Part shown: piece after piece, positions 46,701 through 56,210 of the stretch | How positions within the stretch are numbered: position 1 is the stretch's first letter | How the letters are laid out: each line of letters starts with the position of its first letter | Assembly (NCBI RefSeq): GCF_026151205.1 | Contig: NC_087074.1 | Location: 14,694,667-14,758,666 of the forward strand | Reading direction: 5' to 3' | DNA: 64,000 bases | Source: Bolinopsis microptera | Lineage: Eukaryota > Ctenophora > Tentaculata > Lobata > Bolinopsidae | Translations under genes and position numbers: made by a program | Notes under the pieces: model-generated | Database searches by the model: none | What the model was told of the DNA's origin: nothing | The model's input: only the letters and a program-made list of their open reading frames with translations

Positions 46701-47636
46701 TCATTTTCGAATTTATTTGATAGTTTGGATACTTGGATCGAGCCAAATTTTTTGGATTGTGTTTGGCTATTACTTTTGTACTAAAAAGTTGTAGCTTCTC
46801 AGATGGTTGAGATATGAAGCATAACGAGTTAATTCATTAAGTGTGATCAGGTGATTGGCTTACCTAATCACGTGAGAAGGTGACCCCGTTAAACATTATG
46901 GGAATCGTTAAGGATGCCCAATTAATATTTAAGGTGTCGTGTCACGGTGTCACATAATCAGCCAGTCAATTTTGTTAACGAGATACACAAAATGCTTGAT
47001 AACTTCGTCATTTCAAATCTGGTTCACATCTTTTTTTCAGATCAGATGCAAAATTTAATAATCTACCGTCTCTGAAAAAAATTAGGCGTCCAGCATGTTC
47101 AGAGAAAAAAATGTTTTAATATTGAATGGGCGTGGTCTAAAATATTCGAATTTTCAAATTTTTGCTACGGAATCCTCGAACAAGTAGGTACAGTATGCCC
47201 AGTGGCGTAACGTTGCCTGTTGGGACCCCAGCCGAAAAAGTGCCCCCCTGTTGGCACCCCCTCCCCTTTTGGCGCCCCTTCCTAAAATTAGACAAATTAG
47301 GTGATTTTAGAGGATACACTGGTAAAATCTCTTAAAAATGTGTTTCTAGAGCAAAACGCGCAGTTTTGCTAGTACCTCAGTTAAGTTTTTCAAAATTGTC
47401 CCACAATCAAACAACAATTTAAGATAGCGGGGTCAGTAGGGGCCCTTCATTACGCCACTGAGTAATGAGTTTGCCATCTGCAAAGCAACAACTCTCAAAT
47501 ATAAAACACGGCGGAGATGTAAGACCCAACGGTTCTAAAAAGTCATAGTCCGAAACCCAAGTAGAAAATCTGTTATCATTAAAGAGAAAGTCATGCTGTC
47601 GTTCTAAAGGCAAGTGCTTATCGTTCAAGCTAATAG
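43797..47636 (-). CDS. 3' part of a multi-exon gene of unknown function
   Basis: Exons with matching phases (high to low): 47526-47636 (donor weak), 46293-46408, 46059-46176, 44859-44972, 44364-44458. The terminal exon is about 43797-44155 (stop TGA). Fragments: DYDFLEPL; CSHFTDVHLDLMCQNAPSTP; then a Cys-rich ICGNCNNSMVLCRAPVRPRP; AILDVCAEMISIERSLLKQL; KVETRRKSPELGEIKHIT; and a final exon with VNGTSFIFFNFNFNPEVL and NNPVYIHVFNNNVMMKMD. The CxxC...C pattern could bind zinc. The 44364 donor is phase 0 but the last exon needs phase 1, so a small exon is missing or one base is in error. The 5' end is not found. It may extend through the isolated minus-strand exons at 52-62 kb. The family was not recognised. 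Mariner-like and other repeats lie in the introns. Confidence 0.6.
45067..45384 (-). other. Open frame with internal PRTPRxRG repeat inside an intron
   Basis: A 105-codon minus-strand frame lies within the 44973-46058 intron of the unknown gene. It contains GHCGQCFLSLIGNF, then two similar blocks (VLQNPRTPRCRGPV and FLPNPRTPRSRGRV) arising from a GC-rich DNA duplication (CCCC...GTGGGGTCCGGGGATTT). It could be an alternative exon, but no phase-consistent splice sites were found. A repeat-derived frame is as likely. Confidence 0.3.
46471..46528. repeat. 9-bp microsatellite (ACAAGGTTT)n
   Basis: Six perfect units are followed within about 15 bases by a mariner-like MITE end at 46541. On the minus strand it reads as a (NLV)n artefact frame. 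Confidence 0.92.
46541..47517. mobile_element. Mariner-like MITE copy split by a second element
   Basis: The left end CAGGGTGGGCCAAAAGTCAG at 46541 begins a copy of the 28451-29215 family, which continues to about 47200 (AGTAGGTACAGTATGCCC). It resumes at about 47470 (TTTGCCATCTGCAAAGCAAC) and ends near 47517 (AAAACACGGCGG). The interruption at 47201-47460 has termini CAGTGGCGTAACG and TTACGCCACTG, so it is a younger insertion from another family. Confidence 0.8.
47201..47460. mobile_element. 260-bp MITE with CAGTGGCGTAA termini, nested insertion
   Basis: AGTGGCGTAACGTTGCCTGT at the left and CATTACGCCACTG at the right are inverted ends. The inside is GC-rich, with CCCCCTGTTGGCACCCCCTC. Related ends occur at 17165-17240 and 48262-48350. 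It sits within the mariner-like copy, giving a clear insertion order. Confidence 0.75.
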
Positions 47637-47869
47637 CTAACAAAGAGATAGAAAAGCAGGCAAACCCTTACAGAAAAACAAAGTGAAGTGTGAAGAATGA
47701 TGATGCTTGAGATATGTCCGTGTGGGTGTGGTAAAGGAGTCGAAGATGTGATTGTGGTGGAGTGGAGTGCAAATGTAGAGTGCAAATGAAGGGGCTGCAG
47801 AGGAATGGTGATGTCTCGAACTGTGACATTAATGTTTGTGTTTTTTGTAGGAAATCGTGTTCTGCATGG

Positions 47870-48200
47870 CTGAGCAACGAACTTTGTGAATTCCACTATG
47901 TGCTCCGGTAAAAGAGGTAATTCTTCATGTCATGAAATAACAAAGACTTTATGGGCTCCTTTATGTTAGTCCTACTGGAATGGTACCTGGGACATGTTCT
48001 AAGGAAGTGTTCTTCATCTTCTATTATCGGGTCAACACCTGGAAGATTAAGGAGGAGCTCCATCTCAGACTTTTTGCGTCAGAATTCACATATTCTGTGA
48101 TGTCGACTTTTAGTTCTGCTCCCATATCTTCCAGTTTCTACGTTTAGCTTATGACCACTCATTCGGATCCTAGCCACTAATATGCATGTATTGTGTCGTA
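47870..48200 (-). pseudogene. C-terminal tail of a LINE ORF2, decayed
   Basis: On the minus strand the text reads RIRMSGHKLNVETGRYGSR, then CxF, a frame change, then PGVDPIIEDEEHFLRTCPRY. These match the conserved post-RT tail of several non-LTR elements (R(L)RMSxHxLxIETGRY...EDExHFLxxCPxY). Several stops are present. It is unrelated to the neighbouring gene. Confidence 0.65.
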
Positions 48201-48261
48201 TTGCTATGGAATACAGCTCGATTGTCGAGCTGCGATGTGAGCTCTGATAAATCAAAATACA

Positions 48262-48350
48262 AGTATTCGGTGGCATAACGTTGCATGTTGACCCCCCCCC
48301 CCCCCCCCCCTTTATTGGTGCCCCTCCCCTTTTAGCGCCATCCTTAAAAT
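48262..48350. mobile_element. Fragment of the GTGGCGTAACG MITE family with poly-C
   Basis: GGTGGCATAACGTTGCATGT is followed by a run of about 19 C (near 48291-48310) and GGTGCCCCTCCCCTTTTAGCGCC. It is the same family as 47201-47460, in the same order. Confidence 0.65.
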
Positions 48351-48744
48351 TAATGTAATACAAGGATATAAAATGCAACTTGAAGGTGAATATTATCTCC
48401 TGGAGGGCTGGTGGTAGATTATGGGCTTTGTACTAATGATTATAATGATCTCATTGAAAATAAAAATTCCAAAAATTGGGGAAGGAACACTTTACATCCA
48501 ATATCATGACAACAAACAATCCAGGCCTTTACCAAACAAACACTCCCTGAATGTGTATGATCTAGGAGTTTTGATCAGGTTAAGATTCAAATCAATTATT
48601 GCTGTAGGTTGCAGGGTTTTGGCAACTTTGCAACCTCTGATAGATATTATACAAGTTCGGAGCAGATCATATCGCAGTCTGCGTTTGCAGTTTGTTTGAT
48701 ATTATGCCAACCCCTCCAGATCGTTGCTCTGAGAAGATGCTTCA

Positions 48745-50400
48745 AGAATCTTACCTGGGGACCTCACTCCTCAGGCTATCATGTTCATAAACATAGAGAT
48801 TAGGCGGAATGACAGGCCGGCTGAGCGCGGCCCAGTAACAAGAATCGAAACACATCCAACGCTTGATTGACGATGTCAATCCTTCGCATCTCGCCGATCT
48901 GCTTCGCTGTGGTTGCGAGAAGCATTATTGGATGCGCGCGCGACCCAGTAGTGCATCGCGCTACAAATCCGAAAACAAACGCCAATTTTCCTGTAGTACT
49001 GAACGCGAGTTCAAATAATAACGCGAGTTCAAATAATAATAAAAGTGGAGTAAAGCGTAACTTTAATAAATATCACACTTGCACGAACTTAACTGGCCAA
49101 ACATGGTTTAATTGATTAGCAAAGTAGGTTGATTCACGATGTCAATCCTTTACTGGGCCGCGCTCAGCCTGTCATTCCGCCAAATCTTTATTCGGTTATT
49201 ATGTTAATGAACATAATAGCCTGGGGTCCTCAGGTAATCAATCCTTCGCATCTCGCCGATCTGCATACGTGGTTGCGAGAAAATGCGCGGCGCGACCCAG
49301 TAGTGCATCGCGCTACAACAAATTATGCCTTGGGGAACATTAGCAAATATGCCAAGTGTATCGTAGTATGTCATTTAAATCAAAAATTTTGTACTACTAG
49401 CTATTGTTTTTTAGAACGTGAAATTTTTCACACTACAAAATTTGTTTTACTTTTAAAATTATTATTAAGTTTTACCTGAGGACCCCAGGCTATTATGTTC
49501 ATTAACATAGCCTGGTGAGACTGAACCCTCTAATACGCGCAAGTCTCTCTAAACGGGCGCGTTTTTGCGCGTGGAATGCTGAGCGCGCAAAATATATGTT
49601 TTGTAATGTAATAATCTCATATCTGAAGACCGTTCATACGTTTTTGAAGAAGTACGTGACAGTGGCAACAAGAGAAATGTAAGTTCTAGGTGCAGTAGCG
49701 TGATACTTCATGAAGGTTCTCCTCATGTCCTTTGGTCAATTGCAATTCCGAACTTTGACGGATCAAAGGTTTCATGATTATATAACTATTATTAATTAAT
49801 GAATATGATCACATAACAACTCGCCTAGCATTCCACACAAAAACGCGACCGATGTAGTTCCACCATATATTATATATGGTATATCAGTTGTGTTAAAAGC
49901 CAGAGGTCTACAGGTTGAGGTAAATATAATAAAGTGATTGACATTTCACAAAATGTTAACTTTAATAATCTAATAATTTGATTACATACATCAAAGAGAA
50001 CAGTACATGATGGACTCATTCGTAAACAGTAAACTATTGACATGACAAATAGATTGACGGGAGTGCTATGGCCAGTACCAAATACACAATTCACTTATAA
50101 ATATAATGATTCCTAGCTTTAAATTTACCCGGGGACCCCGGGCTTTGTGTTCTTAAACACAGTTGTCATATTAATACTTTAATATGAGACTTGAGTTTTA
50201 GTAAATATATTCAATTGATACGTTTATGAGAATTTAAAACGGGGTCCCCAGGTAATACTAATAAGACTCAATCGAATAGATATTTAAAAGATTTCGAAAC
50301 CCAGTATTATCATACCTCTTACTGGGCGGCGCTTAGTCTGTCATTCCGCCGAATCTCTATTCGGCGGAACATTATAGCCTGGGGTCCCCAGGTAACATAC
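48745..50400. repeat. Cluster of hairpin modules carrying the CCTGGGGTCCCCAGG palindrome
   Basis: Five to six related modules lie near 48750-48836 (inverted), 49147-49232, 49478-49518 (inverted, partial), 50128-50162, 50238-50260 and 50328-50396. The best copy reads TGTCATTCCGCCGAATCTCT, then ATTCGGCGGAACATTATAG, then CCTGGGGTCCCCAGGTAAC, that is, two nested palindromes. A separate 80-bp block, starting CAATCCTTCGCATCTCGCCG and ending GTAGTGCATCGCGCTACAA, occurs twice (about 48880 and 49238). No coding sequence is seen. A related module lies at 63195-63273. Confidence 0.75.
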
Positions 50401-50879
50401 CTCATGCAGGTCATGCATTTTCGTATAATAAAGAATGAAATTTACCGCGGACCACCGTACTGAGTTTCTACTGAACAAGGTCTACACTAAACAGTAAACA
50501 ATAAACATGCGATCAAGATGTTTAATCACTCAACACTCGACCAACACGTAGGATACTTTAACACGTACTTCAAGTGACTATTTAAAATCCAACCCCAAAC
50601 TAGAGTGTAGGACTAAAGCGTATGTTGAAAACCCGTACGAGAAACTAGACCAACATCCTTATTATATATTTGTCATAACCCCTGGTCATAAAACCAAAAC
50701 ATATCAGAATAATTTTTCATCAATTAGGCTTATTTGACGTTCATAAAGCTCAATAACATTAACAACCGAACACAAGTTTTCAAGTTCCAACTTGAATTGC
50801 TTCAAGAGTTTGTTGGCCTATTCTTGCTGCAAGGAGAGTTCTTCGCTCTAAAGGTATGTCTTGAGGACTGTCGTGATGA

Positions 50880-51450
50880 TGGCTAATACTCTGTCCACAC
50901 TCTTGTACTTCTGAAGACTCTGTAAGTGTAACAAACGGGTGTCGGCGGAGGCTGCAGATTCAAGGAAAGGAGCGTTGAACCAAGCTCTTAAGTAAACGAA
51001 GACAACAACGTGAGCCATCTTCTGCACGTCTCTCTTCTTCGTCCAGTGAAGTGGTATCTAGTGAAGTAGAATCATTTTCATAATGTATATGGACTTAGCC
51101 ATCCATCTGACATGGTGGTCAGCTCCAGGTCTTTGTATCTGGAAGACGCATCCTTTCTTCATCTCTATGCTTTCTCCATGGATAAGTTTAGCTCTAGTAA
51201 TTCCTTTTATTCTCCTGGGCTGGTTGTTGAGTTGACGGATTTGAGTAATGAAGGATAGAAGATCTTCCGTTCCTGTTGCAAGTAGGGATATCAGGAAGGA
51301 CAATGTTCTGCAGATTGAGATCTTCCCAGGAGGTCTTCATGATCTTAAAAAGGGTTACTTCAAGTGATGTTGTGTCACCGAACAGTTGCTTAGAGGCAGA
51401 TCCTCTTACAAGATCCGCCTCAAGGACGTGATGTCTGCAAGCCATCAAGA
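50880..51450 (-). pseudogene. Degenerate transposon-like coding remnant
   Basis: On the minus strand, three frames in order carry MACRHHVLEADL...FGDTTSLEVTLFK, then LLSFITQIRQLNNQPR and DHHVRWMAKSIYIMKM, then MAHVVVFVYLRAWFNAPFLE and ERRTLLAARIGQQTLEAI. This order (RHHxxE, HHxRWMAK, YxxAWFxAP) is one I associate with a multi-copy invertebrate mobile-element protein. I cannot name its superfamily. Frameshifts and stops show it is dead. Confidence 0.55.
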
Positions 51451-52037
51451 GGATCTGTCGATTGAGGAGCGGCTGAAAAGTAGGACATGCTCCTTTGTGG
51501 ACTCCAGTATTTTATGATGTCGTATCAAATTCATCGGCTATTATTTTATCTGCTAGGCTTCGGTCGTCGAATCTTCTTCACTTTCTCTGCCTCTTGCTAG
51601 TTCCTGTAGAGTCACTTGTCTTACAGATTGCAAGTATGTTTACTTTCCTAAATCATCCGAGGTCTGCTAGAAGTTTTCTGTCGAAATTTATCTGTTTGAC
51701 ATTGGAGGAAAAGTCTCCTTTGATCTTTGCTGCTTGCTCTGATCGGACTGAGGCTCTGTGACAACGTGCAGTGGACTTTAAGAGGGATTAACAGCTTCAT
51801 ATCCCCGTGTCTCCACCGAGCAGTGAGATGCAGTGTCTCCTCAAACCGTCACTGAGGGAAAGAAAATAAGATTCTACGTGTGAAAATGAGAGAAAATGTC
51901 CAACTTCCAACCAAGGAGACGACAGTAAATTATTAACAAAGCTGATTTATTTTTAATTAAAGATGACCATGCAAAAAGGCTTTTAATTTTAACAACCAGG
52001 ATTTAAGCCAGGCAGGATAGCTTTTAATAGTGAATAC

Positions 52038-52142
52038 CTGATTTCGAGAGATACAACTGCAGCCAAGACCGATATCAAGACGAAGGAACTCCGCAAATTT
52101 CTGGCCAAAAATATATCGTCTTTGTTTATTGCAGATCCCCTC
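52038..52142 (-). CDS. Isolated coding exon, unknown gene
   Basis: A clean acceptor (TTCTTTCAG) and donor (ATCAG|GTATTC) flank 105 bases that are open in phase 0 and read EGICNKQRRYIFGQKFAEFL then RLDIGLGCSC. The composition and borders look like a real exon. It may belong to the same minus-strand gene as the exons at 55973-56032, 61829-61912 and the 43.8-47.6 kb gene, but linking exons are missing. Confidence 0.5.
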
Positions 52143-52837
52143 CTGAAAGAATAAGTGTTCGTTTAGAATCTATTTAAAAACCCATTCATTTGGGCTAATA
52201 GCATCGATCGGAACTTTAATAACTGTAATGATATCCCAGTTATTTTTTACTGATCTTCTTTGTAGACTTATCAGAACTTGGGGATAGGGCAAATGAGATT
52301 AATAATTCATTGTTTGTGACAGAATAAGCCTATATAATATTTATACTCAGAACTTCTCTGACATACGCTGCGACAATCTGGCTCAATGGTGTGTCCAAAA
52401 TAAAAAGCATAATTGAACAATCCTAACAGCGGAGAAATGATAATCTTAACAGGAGATAAAAAAGTGGAGACATTAGTCAGTCTGAGAGCAGAATGAGGAA
52501 ACCGTTACAAGTACCGTGCTATCAACTCAGGTCTGCCTTTTCTGATTTGATGACCATCCTACTACTCACTAAATCGGTATCTCAGCAACGCACCGAAGAT
52601 ACTACCTGCCATGATTATTGAGTCTAGAAAACTCTATTCACAGGTTAGTCAGGTAGTGGCTTACATTCTGATGACATCTCTTTTTGGAGGTTTTCCGACT
52701 CTCAGACCACCTAGTTGAGTGTGTACCACAACCTGCACCATGCCCAAAAGTCCGGAAGCCCTGGACCTATGTGACAAGCCTGCCCCTGAACAAAAACAAA
52801 TCCTAAGCAGCGTACAGCAGCTAGAGAATATTCTCAT

Positions 52838-52925
52838 AGGGGGGGGGGGGGGGGGAACGTAGAATAAAGTAGAATAAAGTAGAATAAAGTAGAGTAGAAT
52901 TCTACGTTGCCCCCCCCCCCCTCTC
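52838..52925. repeat. Poly-G / poly-C bounded hairpin with AGAATAAAGT repeats
   Basis: A run of about 17 G, then AACGTAGAATAAAGT with AGAATAAAGT repeated, then AGAATTCTACGTTG and a run of about 13 C. The G-run and C-run plus AACGTAGAAT/ATTCTACGTT can pair, giving a stem-loop of about 85 bases. It is probably a tiny MITE remnant. Confidence 0.7.
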
Positions 52926-53019
52926 ATAACAGGAGGGTTACCATCGACTTCTGAGTTCTGGAATCTGGACCAGCTCTGGTCAGTGGGCATAAGTTGGGTC
53001 TTATACCAACGTCGTGTCT

Positions 53020-53205
53020 TATTTTAGAGGGTTGTTGCTTTGCAGATGGCATACTGTGGCGAAGATATTATAGTATTATATCTCGGTCATATGAGAAACC
53101 AGAATTCTCATTTTTTTCAGGACAAATGTAATGCGATTGAATTATTTCGATTGGGCACTCAGTGACTGAGCTATTAGGACTTTTGCCCCCCTCCCCCCTG
53201 TATAT
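53020..53205 (+). mobile_element. Internally deleted mariner-like MITE
   Basis: TCTTATTTTAGAGGGTTGTTGCTTTGCAGATGG-type left-part sequence joins directly to ATATCTCGGTCATATGAGAA and then to the right-part block TTGGGCACTCAGTGACTGAGC. The middle of the element has been lost. The terminal repeats are eroded (CTTTTGCCCCCCTCCCCCCTG). Confidence 0.65.
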
Positions 53206-54778
53206 TTATCCTTGCTTGGCGACACAAAATTACACCGAGACTGAAATATCAGACTGACTTATAAGTTGTTACCAGCAACTTTCGATTGAGGCGATATTAA
53301 TTTGGGCCGGGGTTCAAAGCTTTACTGTACATACATCTTCAAGGGGAACAACTAGTCTTTCAGTTTTCGAATAGTTATTTAATTGCGTAACTGAAGGAAA
53401 GATCACTTTACCGTATGCACTTGAAAATTCACGTAACTTATAACTTAGGAACATATCGAAGTTCCGGTGTCGTGTAGAGTGATTTATATCTATTGTGTCA
53501 GAATAAAGCTGGCAGACGTGCCAGTACATTATACAAATTCTAAACACTATAATTACAGTTGAATAGAATGTATGATGTTCAGAGCTGCGTATAAGTGTCA
53601 TCTTAGAATATATGCTATAACTCTGGTTTATTACAGTAGCTGGCATTTGCCGAAAAGATTACAGATTTCAGTAACACACTAACATGTAAATATGCCTGTT
53701 TAGAGAGATTTTCTCAAAACCCGTCTCAAATACCAAAGGCAAAACTATTAGTAGCACCATTAGCTTTAAACCCATCTGGGGATAGCACTAATTTATATAA
53801 TATTATAATATCGAGCAGGAAGGCTCAAGGCGGGAGGGGTTATGTTGTTTTTGCTCACAACATCAGTTATCAGTATGATACGATTCTACGCCTATCGAGA
53901 ACTGAGATATGGACAGTATGGCGGAGATTCTTGAAAAACCGCCAACTTTAACAAACTAAGGTTTAACTTATAATAGCTTTGCTCGGACATCAAAGCCGCA
54001 CTAAGTCAAGTATCATTATGGAACCGGATTTAAAGCGAATAGAATCCCACATTTCGCCTTTTAAACAAACAAATAGCATTAATAAGAGCTATTGGTCGAT
54101 GTTTGCTTCTTCTTAGTAAAATCCCTCACTTTCGAATAGTCCTTAAACCTTGGTGAGCTAAACAAAACACTAGGGACATTATGATGTACGCCTAATCTTC
54201 AACTCAAAAGTCACAGTAAACTATTGGGACCAGAATACAGTAGTTTATTTATCTGACCGTAAGGCGTAACACCAAAAGCGGTTCATCCCAGTTTATTGAC
54301 TAAACCAATTTGTCCGTTTCGCAGTATAGTATAGTACTTTTACTTTCACACTCTCTCACACTCTTTGTTCACTAAATAAGTAAGATTATACGTCACGTAC
54401 AGTACGTGATCACGTTATGATTGTTAAACCGAGACGATACGTCATAATCATATAAAAGGAACTGCGGTGCGCGCGCTTAACGTACCTCGAAAAATGTTTG
54501 AGCGTGGGTCCTTTTTTTATCTAAAGGTGACATATTTGCTAGTTTTTTAGAAAATTAACCATAATTTGTCCCGTTAATCGTCACTACTTATTACTAAGAG
54601 GTGTCACGTCACTAAAAAATTTATTACAAATACACCAAAGGGCCCTGTATAGCTAGACACATTCCCTGACTCGTAATTACACTGACTGTTAACTATATCA
54701 CGTGACATGCATTCAAACTCTCTTATTTAGACATGCCGTAAACATATTAAGCACCCACTGTATTAACCCAACATTCTC

Positions 54779-55734
54779 GGGCAGTATCGAGATAGCCCGA
54801 CCACTGTCCGCGGACAACTGTCCGCGGTCAGTTGTCCGCAGACACCTGTCTACCAGATCATATTACTGTATAATAACAGTATCCCCTGAATCAAGCAGGG
54901 TTCACATCATCCCCTGAATCATTGAATCGAGCAGGGTTCACATCATCCCCTGAATCAAGCAGGGTTCACATCATCCCCTGAGTCAAGCAGGGTTCACATC
55001 ATCGCACGCGAATTTCAATCAGCGGTGGTGTCAAGGCTTATTAAACGATTAAGCAACCTTACGAGATCAGTTCACATCATGCAATATATAAAGAATAACT
55101 ATTATCAGACTGCATCAATCATTTCTATAATCAACTCCTTCTTGAACAACTACAACTATGGTCTCAGAGAAAACGAAACGGATGAACTCAGCCCTACTCT
55201 GCGAACAGCAGTTGTATGAAGGTCTTGAGAGCGAGCTTCTGTCCAGAGAGGATGCTGTCTGTTCTGATATTCTTGTACTTCTTGCAGGGGGAGCAGCGCC
55301 ATATCAGGCCATCTGGAGACTTCGAGGACGAGGAGGGAACCAGGGACATAGATGCATTACACCCAGAACAGGACATGGAGCTCTTTAGGAGGTTTTTCTG
55401 GAATAGGAAGTCTCGAGGGAGGCGGTGGGTCCATTAATTTCGTCCATTAGACAGAAGAGTACCATGTCAGGAATTGGAATAGTTGTCGTTGTTGATGATG
55501 GCAACTGATAATACTTCACCAAAAACGAACGACTTATATACCACATTTTAATCGTAATCATTTATTTCATTGAGCAATCAATATTATTAGTAACTAATTA
55601 TATCCGAGAGACCACATTTGAATCTATTTTGAACTATTCACAAACACCTGTTTGCTTGATTCAGGGGATACTGTTATTATACAGTCTGCGGACAACTGTC
55701 CGCGGACAGTGGTCGGGCTATCTCGATACTGCCC
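54779..55734. mobile_element. 956-bp TIR element with ATTCTC target duplication
   Basis: Inverted ends begin GGGCAGTATCGAGATAGCCC, with GACCACTGTCCGCGGACAAC following, and continue to TATAATAACAGTATCCCCTG. The right copy is the reverse complement. ATTCTC flanks both sides (54773-54778 and 55735-55740). Inside are four to five copies of a 28-bp direct repeat (CCTGAATCAAGCAGGGTTCA...) at 54886-55000. A possible two-exon coding scrap follows (MVSEKTKRMNSALLCEQQLY and, after TTGCAG, GEQRHIRPSGDFEDEEG). It is non-autonomous. The superfamily cannot be assigned from a 6-bp duplication. Confidence 0.8.
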
Positions 55735-55972
55735 ATTCTCGGAAGTTTTAAACATTTGTGGTTAGGTACTATAATGTTCAAAACGCCCCAGTTTGAAAAC
55801 TTAATTACTTAGCTGCCCTATCGGTATTCCTTGGTCTACATTATTGTACTAGATTGGATAAATATTACAATTAAAATGACCTTCGGGACGTTATAATATC
55901 TCGTAATACCCCTGGTTTCTCACCATGATAACGCCAACCAACAAAATATCAATTTTTCTATTGTTCACCAAC

Positions 55973-56032
55973 CTTCGTTTTGGAGAGTTAAGAACACGCT
56001 CCTTGCATCTTCTGAAGTTGTGGTGTTGTGCC
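55973..56032 (-). CDS. Isolated coding exon, unknown gene
   Basis: The acceptor ATTCCGCAG and donor CGAAG|GTTGGT enclose 60 bases open as AQHHNFRRCKERVLNSPKR. It needs two bases from the previous exon and hands on two. It lies antisense just upstream of the first recognised exon of the RecQ-like gene. Its link to neighbouring minus-strand exons is unproven. Confidence 0.4.
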
Positions 56033-56210
56033 CTGCGGAATGGGATTATGATAACAACACAAAATTAGGAATATTTTGGAGTGTATCGTATCAGCACATT
56101 AATGTAAACTTAAATTTTTTAGAATTGCAGTAATTGTATACATCTGTTGTTATTACACATTTATTTGATAAATATATTGTATAGCCAGATTTCTCTGCTT
56201 TAACATTTAG

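Noticed and set aside
53314-53646. 110-codon minus-strand frame as a gene
   Set aside because: No recognisable domain, no splice partner, and surrounded by repeat fragments. The length is within chance for AT-rich DNA.
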